From NCBI GenBank assembly GCA_036674765.1, contig JARVKI010000153.1, forward strand, positions 1 through 64,000: DNA of 64,000 nt, written 5' to 3'. The notes beneath the pieces are model-generated. The model was not told the DNA's origin, did not search any database, and saw only the letters and a program-made list of their open reading frames with translations. Positions within the stretch are counted from its first letter, which is position 1. Each line of letters starts with the position of its first letter. The position numbers were made by a program, and so were the translations under genes. This stretch comes from Seiridium cupressi (lineage: Eukaryota > Ascomycota > Sordariomycetes > Amphisphaeriales > Sporocadaceae). Shown here piece by piece: positions 46,536 through 58,940 of the stretch.

Positions 46536-48830
46536 AGTCGGTCAGGTAGGCCCGCCTTTCCCTTTAACCCCGCACACGATTAGGTCAGACCAGAGACAAA
46601 ATTTAACGATAATGGGAGCAGTGACAGTTAAAGCTGAGCACATGATATGCTACTAAGTCTTGCTCTAGCCCAACATTATTGAAATATTGCAGGTGTTGAA
46701 ATGTATGTACATGGATACGTCAGAAAACGAAAATTTGTTTACTGGATAATGCAAGGTAGTGAGAAAGACACTGTTGCTTTTGTTCCACTAGTTCTCCACA
46801 AGCAATAGATAGTGGCTGGCCAGGGTATCAGAGAACAGTCTCGATTCATTTGTCAATAAGCCCAATAGTGAGAATAATGCATTTCGAACAGCATTATAGA
46901 CTCTCCAGAATGACAAAACTCCAAAGTCACTCTAGCGCCATATAACGAATATACTATCGTCAGGATAAACCTTAGGATAATACACTAGTATTAAGTTTAT
47001 GCTAACAGGGTACGTAACGAGTATAAGAAGTACTAAGGCTTTAAATTATAATATAATCGTCAAGGCTTAATAAGCCTCACTTATAGGTAGATAAATGCTT
47101 AGATTAATTATTAAGGTAATAACTATCTATATAAAAGATGTCTTTTATATATATATCTATTTATTCCCTTATTAATGTCCTCCTTGGAGCCTGTGGAGCG
47201 TACCGCTCCTAACGCTCCTGGAGTACCTTGGAGCGCACCGCTCCTGGCGCTCTTATATCACGTGACTCTAGACCCATAATCATGGTGTCTGACCCAATCA
47301 GGATATTCCCCACCTGATTGGTTCTTTCTTGCGTCTTGTCTCCATCGTCAGGCCGTGACTCCGGCCTTCGTTCGTAATAACTAGGCGGCCACGGCGAGAA
47401 CGCAGAAACCTATCAGGCTCCCAGGTGTTAAAGCAACGGCACAGTCACTTAAGTGGCATTAAAAGATCCTCTCGTCCGTACAGCATCTCCACGCCGCAGA
47501 TTCATAGCGACGAAAAAGATATTACAAAAGCACTTACCGCGGCGTTTAAGGAATAGCCATTTTAAGACGCTATTTTAAAACGTATAACGGAAAGCGGCTA
47601 AACGATATTTTAATTGCAATTTACTTAAGGCTTTTACGCATCTCGCGGGCTTTATAACCGTGTAAATAAAAGCTTTGTAAATTAGCTATCTATTAAAATT
47701 AAACTCTTTGTAAAGCGAGGTATATTACGCACCGCCGGTTTTAAAGTAAAAGATTTTAAATAAGATTATAATATAAAATATATTATAAAGTAAATTCGCG
47801 GTTATAAATTTACTAAGCTTAATAATTAAAGTTTTTAACTTTACGTTAAATAGCGTAACACTCGAAAGTTAATTTAAGAATTAATAAAACTAATAAAAAA
47901 CACGGAAGCGTACGATATATATTTAAAATATAATTATATTTCCTGACCTTTTATTACGGTCTTATATGCTGGTAATTTGGTATATTATTATTGCACGAAG
48001 AAGAAAGAAGGAAATTAAGTTCTAGGCTAGTGTAACGGCTTTTTATAGGCGCCGTGCCGCTAGCGCCTTAGTGGCGTTTTAGTGCCGTAACACCTTTTAA
48101 GAAACGCAAACGTAATCGACCGAAAAAATCGGTAATCGGTAATATTATTACCGCGCGCACTTTATAATTCTCGTAATTAAAAATAATCTTTCTAAGCGTA
48201 GGGATAAGATTTTAATATATATATTATATTTTTATTATATATTTCCTTTTTCTTTGAAAAACCCTTTAAAACAAGTATTTTAATACATATTAACTACCCC
48301 GTTAAAATATATTACGAAATATTTTGCCTGCCCGCGTACAGCCTGGTAATTGCGTTAATATAAATTAGCTTAACCTTATAACACCTCGAATTTTCTTACG
48401 TATACTCGGAACGGCCTTATACTACTTACGCCCGAAGCGCATAATGTAAACTAATAAATTATTACTATTAATAAATATAGCTTAGTGGAATATCTTTTTA
48501 TATACTTAAAGCTGCTAATAAAAAATTACCTTACCTGCGCTAAAAGCTCGTTCATAATATATGATTATAATTAATAGGCGTATTAATCAGGCGCTGGTAG
48601 GCCTTATTTAGTCGCAAGTGGAATTAATTATATTGTCGTCTTAGTATTTAACCCTGTAGTACAGGCTTACCTGATCAACGTGCTTATTTCTCAATCGAAA
48701 TAATCATATTAAGAAGAGCTCCTTGCGATTAGGCTTGCACTATCTTATAGATGAGCGCTTCCTTGGACTCTAATCTTCAAGGCCTAAAATTTGCATATCC
48801 TGTAAGTCTTAAGCCCTTATGCATAAATAC
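46536..48830. repeat. AT-rich, RIP-like internal block
   Basis: Long TpA-rich stretches, best at 47000-47170 and 47560-48650, with scarce CpA. An island of near-normal composition at 47170-47560 contains alternating ggagcg/cgctcc words (inverted, 47190-47250). Another at 48040-48090 is rich in GCGCC and GGCGC. No transposase was recognised. Interpreted as one or more RIP-mutated repeats. Confidence 0.7.
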
Positions 48831-49691
48831 TAGATATGTACGGGATGATGACCAACCGAGGGCGATTTGCGCCTAAGTCGGAAGGCGGTGGCTTATACCC
48901 TATATGTATGGCAGGCGGACGAGGTCGTCATTGCTGCAAGCTGGGAATCAGGTTGACCGGTGCTACCACTAAAGTGCTGAGCGGGTGGGCCTTTCCCGTT
49001 CTTCCGTGGTGTTTTACCATCCCTCTCTAGCACGCTAGAATAGCGCTACGCTTTTGTATATATTAACCGTAACTTGGATCGAATAAGAGAAAACCTAAGC
49101 TATACATCTTCGTATAGTCGGGAAAGATCTGCTTATGTCAGTTGGGGGTCTTCTATTCTCCCTTACGAATAAGACCCATACTGCGGCTAAGTCCTTTCCC
49201 ACACCCGCAGCTGCAGCCTGGCGCCCGACTAACCCGTCATTCGCGACGACCGAGAGAATGCCTTTTCCTGCTCAGACGACGAGGCTTCGCAGCCGAAGCA
49301 CTGTGCTCCAGCCCTTACGATCCGCTAAATTAATGTCATTCAGGCCTTGCGATGCGGCTTCTGCAACACGACGATGCGGGCAAGTACAGCCTCACTCCGG
49401 ACCTCGCTCCTGCATCGGTCAACTGCTGTGACAGAAGGCGGGTAAAATTTAAGTTCATGTCTACAGTGCGGCCTGGCTCGTAAGGTGCGATCTAGAGAAC
49501 CTTAGCTGTTCGTTTAGTCTTGTTTGCATGGTAACCTTAACCCACATGTCTGATTATATCGACGAAAAGTCCTTTATCTAGATGATGATATGCATTATCT
49601 TTATAAGCTCAAAAAGCCCATTCTAGTCCCTTACTTATGGCCGGATAAATGCCTAATCCGTCCTGAGGACTCAGTGCCCCGGGTGCCCGGC
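48831..49691. other. No supported gene
   Basis: Overlapping short ORFs only. Composition is normal after the AT-rich block. The right end leads into the F-box relic promoter. Confidence 0.45.
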
Positions 49692-49700
49692 TATATATAA
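49692..49700 (+). promoter_or_regulatory. TATA box of the F-box-like gene
   Basis: tatatataa lies about 90 nt before the ATG at 49789 and is followed by a pyrimidine-rich leader (ctttctttctccttcttc), the usual fungal layout. Confidence 0.55.
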
Positions 49701-49788
49701 AGACCGCTGGCGCTCTCCTTCGTCAACCTTTCTTTCTCCTTCTTCATCCCAACACCTCTACCAATTTACCTGATCACTCACTAGAGCT

Positions 49789-50865
49789 ATGGCTTATATC
49801 CTTCGTATCTACCCTGAGCTCCTCAAGTGCATTGTCGACTGCATCATTGATGATGAGGATGACTATTCTATTTTAATGATTGGCATCGTGGTTCTAAAGA
49901 CCTGCTTCGATTTCGTTTGACTTGCAAAAAGATTGAAGAACGTTCTCGACTTGCATTTTCCATAATGTTCTTCTCCGAACGGCACGTCCATCTGCAAACC
50001 CGAAATCTCGAAAATCTACTCGCCATCTCCTACAGCACAAAACTTAGCGGATTTTTGAGGGAGCTGTCAGTCTATCCCTGGGAAATCCCATCCGGTCCCG
50101 ACAGATCACATCGTCATATAGCCTTGTTCAGTGCAGCGATAGCGCATCTGCCAAACTGCGAGATGGTCCGGCTGAGTGATCGAGCTACGGAAGACGATAG
50201 CTGTGGTTATTACGATATAGTGCCACGAGAAGATTTCGAATGGGCTCTCTGTCTCACACTTTGGGCCACAAGCATCAACTTGCCGACGAAGAAATGAGCC
50301 TTAGTCGCACATGGCAGTGTTCTACCCAGGACCATCGGGTTATCAGATCTTCCAACCAAATTTTCCCAACATTCAATGCTTGGAAATGGACATGGAGGGA
50401 AATGATCCACGTTATTTGCCGCGGCTTCTGGCTTTTTTACAACTCTTCCCCGTCCTTACCCATCTCGATCTTGGACTTCAAGATTATAGGAAGTTCCCAA
50501 ATGAATTCCATCGGGGGATCTGCGAAAACCTGAATGTGCCATCCTGACAGGTGCTCACATTCCGGCATGTGCAATTTGCAGCCTCAGACATCACCGCGCT
50601 CCTTCTTCGTCACAAGGACACGATCAGATGTTTGGCATTGGACACCGTTGCGATTCATTCTGGGAGCATGAGTTGGGGCTCCTTCTCCCATACAATACTA
50701 CAAATGCCGTCACTTACGTCTCTTGACGTGCAAGAAACTATGTATGACAATACAAAGATTATCGTGGCGGGTAATGATGGAAGATCTCCGACCCTGGCAC
50801 TTTGTAGTTTCGGTATGAGACTTAGTAACAGTCTCGGCTTTCTTGCTCCCGTCACTGATTTGTAG
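49789..50865 (+). pseudogene. Broken F-box/LRR-like gene
   Basis: From ATG 49789 the start reads MAYILRIYPELLKCIVDCIIDDEDDYS, an F-box first helix. The rest of the F-box, WHRGSKDLLRFRLTCKKIEERSR, is in another frame from about 49885, and no intron fits between. The body follows: HVHLQTRNLENLLAIS up to a stop at 50295; then FPNIQCLEMDMEGND and VLTHLDLGLQDY in another frame (50311-50544); then LTFRHVQFAASDITALLLRHKD (50551-50865). These are leucine-rich, as in fungal F-box proteins that recruit targets to SCF ubiquitin ligases. At least one frameshift makes it a probable pseudogene. Unrecognised introns could explain the later breaks. Confidence 0.6.
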
Positions 50866-51170
50866 CTCTTCCCATCCGGTTAATGGTAATACCGATATAT
50901 CAATGACCGCGAGATATATAGATCATCAAGATTTAATTTCTTAGTTTCTAAAGAAAAGAGCAAGCTTGGACGCTTGTGACACCATGAGAGAAATCCAGGG
51001 TTTATCTTGTCTTTATTATCTACTATTATTTCATGCCATTCCAAAAACAGCTATAGTCAGAGTGAATACCTCAAGACCACAACTCTCCTACACGTTGCTC
51101 AACAGTAAAAGCATCAGCGCACAGCCTTGGGGGCCCATTTTGATTTACCAGTCCCCCTCGATGATCTTAA
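50866..51170. other. Convergent intergenic region
   Basis: 3' flank of the F-box relic and of the minus-strand DUF7587-like ORF. No feature seen. Confidence 0.45.
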
Positions 51171-52235
51171 TTATATCATCCTGTCTGTTACGCTCCTCGA
51201 CCTCGTCGTCAGAATCCCAGTCACGTTCGAGATAGTAATCAGGTTCTCCGTCCGATATATCTGAGCCGGAGCTAGACGGGTTGTGCGCAACTTAAGAGTG
51301 TTAGTCTGCACGGTCTTAGTCGACGGTATTGACCCACCATTTAAGTTGCTAAAAGCACTCTCCAATACGTCTATATCATTTGCGGGATCAACTGCTGCGT
51401 TTCCTGCCGAGATAGTATTCGGATTAACTATCATTGAATCGTCTTTGGTGGACTGCCTGTAAGCGGGCAGAATAATCGTCTGAAACCAGTCATTGTTATC
51501 AGAAAGTTCATTCCATTTCCAATGACCAACAACCTCGGCTGGCGTCACTTCCCATAGGCAGACGAAGTGATTTTCGTAGTATTCATTAAATCTTCCGTAG
51601 GGGTCGAGTATATCATAATAGCTCATCTCAACCCTGACATCAAGGATGGGCAAACCACTCTTGAGTCGTTTGTTTGGATCGATAACGGTGAGCATTTGTT
51701 CGCCTTTTCTGGACCTGCCGGCTCTTTTTAGTGCCAACAATTCGATCGCCGTTGGAGAACTCGTGAACGAAATATATGGACTTGGTATCCACTCGCCGTG
51801 GTCGAGGTGCTTGGCTAAGGAGGATTTCCGAATTTCGTCTATGTCGAGACGCATCTCTGGATTCCTCGACATCATGCGACCGCTGTTGTTGTCTGGCTGA
51901 CTTCCTGAGGATCCGTCCCAAATCCTGAGTAACGGTCCTTGGAAGCGTGGACAAGGCTCGGCGCGCCACGGGTGGAGAACTTCAGTCGCAAATGGATGCA
52001 TTCTTTCGGGGTATAGCCAGTCGGAGACAGTCCGACGATTAAGAACTGCACGCTCTGCCATCATCACAGGTATAGAATCCGTCATAACCACAGAAAGTGG
52101 CTCGGCTGTTCCTTCATACATGTAGCATCGAACACAGGGTTTGTGCCGGCTTGATGGTGCCCAAGATGCCTGACGAGGCTTTCGTGAGGGGTCGCCTTGC
52201 GCGAAATTTCCATCACTGTTACACAGTATGGACAA
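51171..52235 (-). CDS. DUF7587-like protein
   Basis: An open frame of 354 codons. Translation may start at the later Met (52085, MTDSIPVMMAERAV). The core runs from PRFQGPLLRIWDGSSG through GEWIPSPYISFTSSPTAIELLALKR to LTVIDPNKR, LPILDVRVEM and YYENHFVCLWEVTPAEVVGHW. It resembles the fungal DUF7587 domain (R-F-x-R-x-W-D start, SPYISFTSS middle, E-x-L/C-x-W-x-I end), found in many proteins of unknown role. A different minus-strand frame at 52082-52312 carries INCPYCVTV...LVRHLGHHQ, a zinc-finger-like pattern that might be an upstream exon. No signal peptide. Family assignment is from memory of the motif pattern. Confidence 0.6.
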   Translation of the reverse strand: MSILCNSDGNFAQGDPSRKPRQASWAPSSRHKPCVRCYMYEGTAEPLSVVMTDSIPVMMAERAVLNRRTVSDWLYPERMHPFATEVLHPWRAEPCPRFQGPLLRIWDGSSGSQPDNNSGRMMSRNPEMRLDIDEIRKSSLAKHLDHGEWIPSPYISFTSSPTAIELLALKRAGRSRKGEQMLTVIDPNKRLKSGLPILDVRVEMSYYDILDPYGRFNEYYENHFVCLWEVTPAEVVGHWKWNELSDNNDWFQTIILPAYRQSTKDDSMIVNPNTISAGNAAVDPANDIDVLESAFSNLNGGSIPSTKTVQTNTLKLRTTRLAPAQIYRTENLITISNVTGILTTRSRSVTDRMI

Positions 52236-52963
52236 TTAATTGCCTTTCTGTCGCATGGAAAGACCCATCCAACACAACCCCACGATGGAGCTCTTACGAC
52301 TCCATGGTGCATACAAGTGACTGTACTCGAATTCCCCGTCCTCGTTCTTATACTGAAATATTATCGTCAAGCCTGTGGCTGATGTAAGAGGGTGATTGTT
52401 TCAATATTGGCACACGATTCTGGCCAGCGTCAAGATAGGACTCCTCTGTCTGTGGCTGACGCGCGTGTGGCGGCGTGCCTGTAGCACGTGATGCTACGGC
52501 CCACTTCCATGAACATCGCCATTACGCGGTTCAAAGCCTGATTCCTTACCAACAAACTGCCTCCCTGTTAGCGCGACTTTCCGGGAAATTTGGTTCAGGC
52601 GTGCACTCATCTGAGGTTTGTGGCCTATTATATTATTTGCTTTATTTGCATCGTTCCCTCGCTCACAATAACACAAACATAACAGACACACCCCGTGCCA
52701 CGCCGCTACCACAAAGCAACGAGTCGCAACGCTTAGCAAGGCCTGTCCAAAGTAATATTGGACCAGAGATCCTCTGCGCCCGAGGCCAAGACGCAACCCT
52801 CTATTTATTCCTTACAGGAGGCATAACCTTTTGTTCTCCAGCTATCCGCTCCGCCGGGGGCTCGCGGCCGCGCTGATAGAGTCTTTTAATCCTTTTGCTC
52901 GTTTCCTCACAGAGGGCAACTGGATACAGTCTAATTGTTGGCCTTGTTCCCAATGACGACACC
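52236..52963. other. Divergent region between DUF7587-like and APH-like genes
   Basis: Short ORFs only, apart from the zinc-finger-like minus-strand frame noted for the DUF7587-like gene. It should hold both promoters. Confidence 0.4.
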
Positions 52964-53909
52964 ATGAACTCGATCAGATCCTGGGAAACCAATGATGTCA
53001 GCTACGAAGTTAGTGCAACAACTTTCACCAAAACCTCACGACTTCCATTTCTTTGGGAACTGCCTGATGGCTCATCCATCATCTGGTTTAGGTCTTGGTA
53101 AGGAAGACGGAGCACCTTGCCAATAAATCATCGGAGGGAAAAAAATGACTAACGAAAGTCGAGTGCTTGCTAGGAACCACGAGCGTATTGCCAATGAAGT
53201 TAGAGCATTGGCGCTCGTCTCTGCCAGCACGACAATTCCAGTGCCTAAACTCCTTGGGCACGGGGTTCATTCAGATGGCCGGCAATACCTAATCACCGAA
53301 TTCATCGAAGGCATTACCTTAAACCAGCTTTCGGAGCAAGAATGCTCATTTCTAGGAGAACAGCACGGCAGCTCACCGTGCAAAGCCTGCCTAGAAAAGG
53401 CTACTTCAAATGCACTTGAGTTCATTCAAGAGATTGTTTTGCCCCAGCTCGCTCAACTAAAATCTCGCCAGCGCGGTCTTAAGGGTTTCGTTATGCCTCC
53501 TCAGTGGCTAGCTGCCGATATTCGGCCTGGATGGAAAGGTCACCGTTGGGAAACTCTTCCTCTTAATGAGGCCAAGTATGTTTTCCAACACGGCGATCTT
53601 GCATCTCACAACATTATGATAGACCCGAAAACCCTGCAAGTCAAATCCCTGATCGATTGGGAATATGCTGGATACTTCTTGCCTGGAATGGAGAGATGGC
53701 CTGGAACGCTGGATGCAGATGCCTATGCTAAGCGCTCCTCTCAACTTGCCAGTGCAATAGCGGAGTTCATTCCCGTAGACTATCTTGCATGCTATGATGA
53801 ATTGGATGATAAAGGCAGAGCGGAATGGGATGAGCTAATCGCTATTGGAGAACTTCCTTGTCATGATCAATTGAGGCAGACGGCACCAGATCACATGCAA
53901 AACAGATGA
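52964..53909 (+). CDS. Aminoglycoside phosphotransferase (APH)-family kinase-like protein
   Basis: Exons 52964-53097 and 53159-53909 (61-nt intron, GTAAGG donor, ACTAAC branch, AAAG acceptor) give 294 aa from MNSIRSWET. N-lobe: SIIWFR, then NEVRALALVSASTTIPVPKLLGHG and the hinge YLITEFIEG. C-lobe: catalytic loop FQHGDLASHNIMID (Asp ~191, Asn ~196) and the metal-binding LIDWEYAG (Asp ~211). All kinase-like residues are present. Fungal members phosphorylate unknown small molecules; they are expanded families and do not imply antibiotic resistance. An upstream-frame Met at 52895 is a possible earlier start, and the short N-lobe suggests the choice is not certain. Confidence 0.8.
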
Positions 53910-56900
53910 CATCGAGGAGAATTAGACCGGAGACACAGGCTATATGGAAGAATTCAAGTGATACCGGACTAGAAGTTTCACTGGAATCCGCCAGTACATA
54001 CTGCGGGATGGCAGGATCACAATCTGACCCTTAGGGTTCGCTGAATGTGCAGCTGCGATTGGAGAAGATATGGAGGCCTTATCAAAAACCTATATCAGTA
54101 AAGATGCGGCGAATGCAAAATCTGTTAGGTAGCTGCTTATGTCATACTAGTGTACGGTTATATAGACGGGCTGAGATAAAAAGGTCGAGGCATAAGAAGA
54201 GGCTTCTTAAGCCCGACGATGGGTATTGATAGACTAACTTATATAGCATGCGGGGTAATCTTGAGGCGCTGAGACCGTGACTGGCCCCTTAGTTGGATTG
54301 ACCAAGAATGATTGATGCTCGCTGCAGGTTCCAGTTTTGTCAATGTGCTTGCACGGTTGGGTTGTCTAAACTCCTCGTTGCAACCCATCTTGCAACCCAC
54401 TTCCTACACACCACCCATGATATGGACATATGTATTGGGTTACATTGCTAAGATGGAGGGTTGGCTAGACCATACGGGAATGGTGGGTTAATCTTTATCG
54501 AAGATTAGTGCAATCAGAGCCTTCGATACACAAGCTAAGATAACAGAAATTGACTGTACTCCAAAGCTACCACTAACATATATAAGTAATGCTAGATACT
54601 TCTTTGTTGAATTTGTCTGCAGATGCTGATGGTTTATGAAAGTCTATAACCCATCGATCCACCAAAGCGGAGCGCCCCTGAACGCATCTAACCAACTGTT
54701 GCAGGCGCTCGAACCGCTTAGAATGTCGAACGCTGAGAAGTGAGGTGTCGTCAACCATCCTACAAGTAGCGCGTTGTTAGCCTACGCCTCCCTTCAAGGC
54801 GAAGGGAAGGTTGTACAGAACATCATAATAAACAATCATGAGATGCTCCCAAGGAAGTTGTCTGCCGATCGTCAGCTCTTCGACATACCCAGAATTCGAG
54901 GAGAACCTAGGTACTCTCCGACAATGGCCAATGTGTCTAGCCGGCCATTTGGCTTGGTAAGGCCACACGTTCATTTCACCTTGATAAAGACAGCACCAAG
55001 AATCAACTGATAGAGAAACATCCCCCTTTAGTTTAGAGATTAAATGACTACAAACGGGCCCCAGATAATGATAAGCACCAGAGTGACTACGCAGTCGACT
55101 CCTGCACTGCGATCAAGTCGGTAACAGAATCCAATATAAGCGAATCTCCTACGAGCATACCTGCATACTGATTCGACCGCACTATCTTGCCTTTTCATTC
55201 CGGTATGACTGCGTTTGCGGTACAGGTGGCTTTGTACTAGCCGTATCCTTCGAGCTGACGACATGTGTCGTTTTCGGATCATCAGGCACAGGTGTCGGTG
55301 GCTTTTTGTCATCCAAGTGTGCGAATCTCTCTTGATGATAGGCAGAATCGACGTATGACTCCATGGCCGGATACGATGCAGGATAGATGATATGAAAAGT
55401 GGCGCTAACAAACGAAGATTCCTCAAATTACGTCTTATATAAACTCCGATGACTGCGTAACACCAAATGGTCTTTGATCTCTTCATCCAGTGTCCGCTGT
55501 TTCTTGTCCTTTGCATATTTCTCAAAACCAGCGAGAGCTATGCCCTGCATGCAGCTGCATATGTGCAACTGAGAGGAAGTCGTAGCGCATCTCGGAGTTG
55601 ACGCATGGATGCGATTCTCTTGGATTTGAATGATAACGGTTAGGCCATGTACTGGGCACGAAAAGCGATTTCACATCGTTTCTTATGGTTTACTGACCCG
55701 GAAGTAAGTTCCTTTTGATGAACGTGGATAGAATTCACTTTTTACCTTTCCCATCTTAACAACGGCGAGCATTCTGTTGCTCAAGCAGCAGCATTTCGGT
55801 ACGCTACTCACGGACAATTGCCATGTCGAGGTGGCTGAGACTAACATAACGCCTCCCTCAAGGGCCTATCAATAATGCATATATTTTCTTGTGGGGTTTA
55901 CGATCCTGCTTTTCCCCTATTAGTTACACCAGAATCAAGCCGACCCACCATCCTGCGAGGTTGGTGTGTTAACGGCCGAATAGCCACCGCCTTTAATTAC
56001 CCCTCTTGCTTGTTGAATATCTCATGTGATCGCATTCGGCTTTCCACCTCTCGGTCTGCGCAAGGCCTAGACACTCATCTTCTCGAATAAAGTATGACCA
56101 CGTTGCAGTTTATAGAATATTGTACTGAGACATGTCGCACCATGATGCAACGCATGCGCCGTGGTACCCCAAAGGCGCCGTCAAAACCAACCCTCCTTTT
56201 TGTTGCCTAATAGTGGTTCCCGAGCTTGAGGCAGTGAAAATTCGATGTGAGTCTGTTACACAGACTTAGCGAATGCTTTGCCGTATGTGGGCTAATTGTG
56301 GTGGCATTGCTGCAACCGGCCAACTCGGCCTACTTCTTCGCCGTAACATTGACGAGTTCTATAACAAACAAAATTCATTTCCAACCAATAATCGCGTTCT
56401 ATGGGAGTTAAATAACCCATACCCAGTACAGTACCCAGAGGAGCTATCGAGCTACAGAGGCTTCAGCTAGCTCAACCCGGTATCTGTTCGTGGCCCGATA
56501 TACTTATTGTCTCGATGATGGTAGAAATCTTCGTGCATTGACCTCTTGTCGTTCGAGTGGTACAAAACTCCATCTGCCTATTATTACTTGGACTTCTACA
56601 GAATGCTACAGTAACCGCCGGTGTGAGTTTCGCCTTGCATTGCAGTCGCACATGCGCAACTTGGAGAACGTTGTAGTGCATGCCTCAGAGTTGGTGTACA
56701 AAGCAAAAACTGTCCAATCGACTGTCGACACCATACGAGACTTGCAGCAACTTCGTTCTCTCCGATTCAAATGTTAATTGCACCAAACGCCACCGCAATC
56801 TTCCCATAAAAAGAAGCTATCCAGTTCACCCTGTGGTTAGATGGTTAGGTATTTATGTCGTCCTTATTGCCGGCTTGCACCATAATCTAGTGATAACAGT

Positions 56901-58357
56901 TGGTCTTCTATGAGGTATGGTCACGTAGAATTGTGCTGAATGTGGAGTGACACAGTTTGTAAGTATCAATGACAGCCACTAGCGACCGCCCATTCGTACA
57001 TTGCGCACCTCCATGCGCGGGAGCGTTATTGCGTGGGCGAATCATTTCCCACAAGCCCAACGCTTTCGTGGTGCCCCAATCTTTTGGGAGTATCGTACAT
57101 ATCCTAGGCGCTATAGGCCAATCATTCTTGGTGCCTATTTTGGAGGCGAGGAAGCTTGAGATTAAGGAATGTGAATCCGCCAATAATTCGCTGCTCGGCC
57201 GAATACGAGGTCTCACGCCCTGTCTCTGGCGTATGAGGGGCGGTTGAAAGGTTGCATCTGTGTGTGGGAAGCGTTGCTCTCCAACTCGTATTTGTTGATC
57301 GCCCTTCGCAGCGCAGCTATATCCAATCGTGAGCCACGCGAGCTAAGCAGGTGCTGTTAGATGTCATTGGGGAATTTCAACAATTGATTTAGGTATTTTC
57401 CCTGCCCTCATATTTCGTTCACATCATCACTGCAAATCGCAGCATTTACACTATGCAACTATAGATTGACAAACTCGTTCTTGGTTCGAATTGGATTGGG
57501 CTTAGGTGAATGTTGGGAGAGATCTGTCACAGAACGGTCAAGAAAGCCGTCGAATTGAATAACGAGTCTGCTCCTGCGACCTAGGTTGTAAAGGGCCCAG
57601 TCCAGGTCTTCGTCGCCATCTTGGACCATGGCGAAGGTCATCATCGAGTATGTGTAATTGGAATTGGCGGGCTGGCTGCAGTATCAGGGGCCAATTGGAT
57701 CTGAACACCTGGTGTCACTGCAGCCCCTTAGTCTATATAGTGGCGTTTCAGAGGTTGGCAGTCGCCGGGATACGTTGGAAGGGCATCCTCAAGCGGGTTT
57801 CATGAACTCACGCCTCTGTGGCCATAATATAACAGCTTCAAGCTCGAGTTTGATGCTACTGATAGCTGCTCGGACAAGCGGTTCCGTTATTGCGAGGGCG
57901 TGTCCGCCTTTAAGTGGTCGGAATTTGTCATTCTATCTCTTTACCCAGGTCGTACGTCGCCCTCCGGAAGACCGACGAGCGCATCGCCGAGCCGCATATC
58001 GCGCGACATGGCCTGATTTGTCTTCCACAGAACTATTGCAACCAACATTTCCATTTAACCCCATCTGATGTCAGCGTGTTTTCCACGAAACTGAGGCCAG
58101 TGGTCCTTATTCGTGGTCTTTCTATAATGACCCGAATACAGGACTGCTGGATGGCTCATTGAATAAGTCAAGGGCCGAATTGCGGCATTTAAGGTACCGG
58201 ACACGGGCGCATAGTTGGTCTTGTTGCTGTCGAAGTCTACGTTACCAGATCTGGGACCGTTTATCGGCTATATTATAACATATAAAAGGCTGTGTATTAC
58301 GCTGAGAAGTATGCTGTTATTACTGTTTGAACAAAACTCCACGCCAGTTATCTTCTA
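53910..58357. other. 4.4 kb relic-rich region without an intact gene
   Basis: Candidates seen: a minus-strand relic at about 55182-55545 (ALAGFEKYAKDKKQRTLDEEI, a TAA stop at the end of YKT, then AYHQERFAHLDDKKPPTPVPDD); a plus-strand frame at 56490-56777 with a leucine-patterned tail (MRNLENVVVHASELV, LQQLRSLRFKC) like an F-box/LRR scrap; and an unassigned ORF at 56969-57247. None has a complete structure. The rest shows only short ORFs. Confidence 0.4.
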
Positions 58358-58940
58358 ATGGCTTCAGCACCATTATCCCTACTAGTAAGCAATTCCTGTC
58401 ACATTAAAAACTAGACCATAAAAGGCAACTGATATATTGGAACTATTCTAGCCGCTCGAGCCTGGCTCAGTTGCACATACGGCTAACATTAATGCTACTA
58501 TCTCCTACTTTGATGCGAAGCACCTTCTCCAAAATGCTTATGATGCATTTTGTAAGCACCAATGCTATGCAAGTCAGTTCGAAGTGGCTTATTGGCAGGA
58601 ACATCGCAAATGCCAGGAGCTAGTGGAGGAGAACAAAACTCTGGCCCTTGTAATAGAACAGCTTCGTGCACGTTTATTCGAAGATGAGCGCTGCACGTCA
58701 TGCTGGGAAGCTCGCTCAGGGGCTACCAAGCAGATCGAATCACCGAAGGTGGACACCGATATATTTGAAAAGGTGGAGCTTTTAACTAGCGGTGCAGGAT
58801 TAGCTGCAGCGAGTACTGATATAAGGGAGGAGAGAAAGAGATCATCACCACAGCAGCAGGGTCAAAAAGCCCAACGTAAAAAGCGGACTAAGGCCGGAGT
58901 CGAAACCATTGCCGAGGAAAGATCGTTAGCAGACTTTTAG
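58358..58940 (+). CDS. Small two-exon protein with coiled coil and basic tail
   Basis: Exon 1 (58358-58384, MASAPLSLL) joins exon 2 (58452-58940) across a 67-nt intron with GTAAGC donor and TTCTAG acceptor in phase 0, giving 171 aa. The frame runs through AANINATISYFDAKHLLQNAYDAFCK-like helical sequence (given in part) and then a leucine heptad run (CQELVEENKTLALVIEQL). An acidic/Ser region and a strongly basic KAQRKKRTKAG segment follow that could be a nuclear signal. There is no clear bZIP basic region before the heptads. No family was recognised. It could be a DNA-bound or transposon-derived protein. Confidence 0.5.

Noticed and set aside
47190..47250. Possible CRISPR-like or transposon repeat of ggagcg/cgctcc words
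   Set aside because: Irregular spacing and short words in a eukaryotic genome; consistent with a degraded repeat island only.
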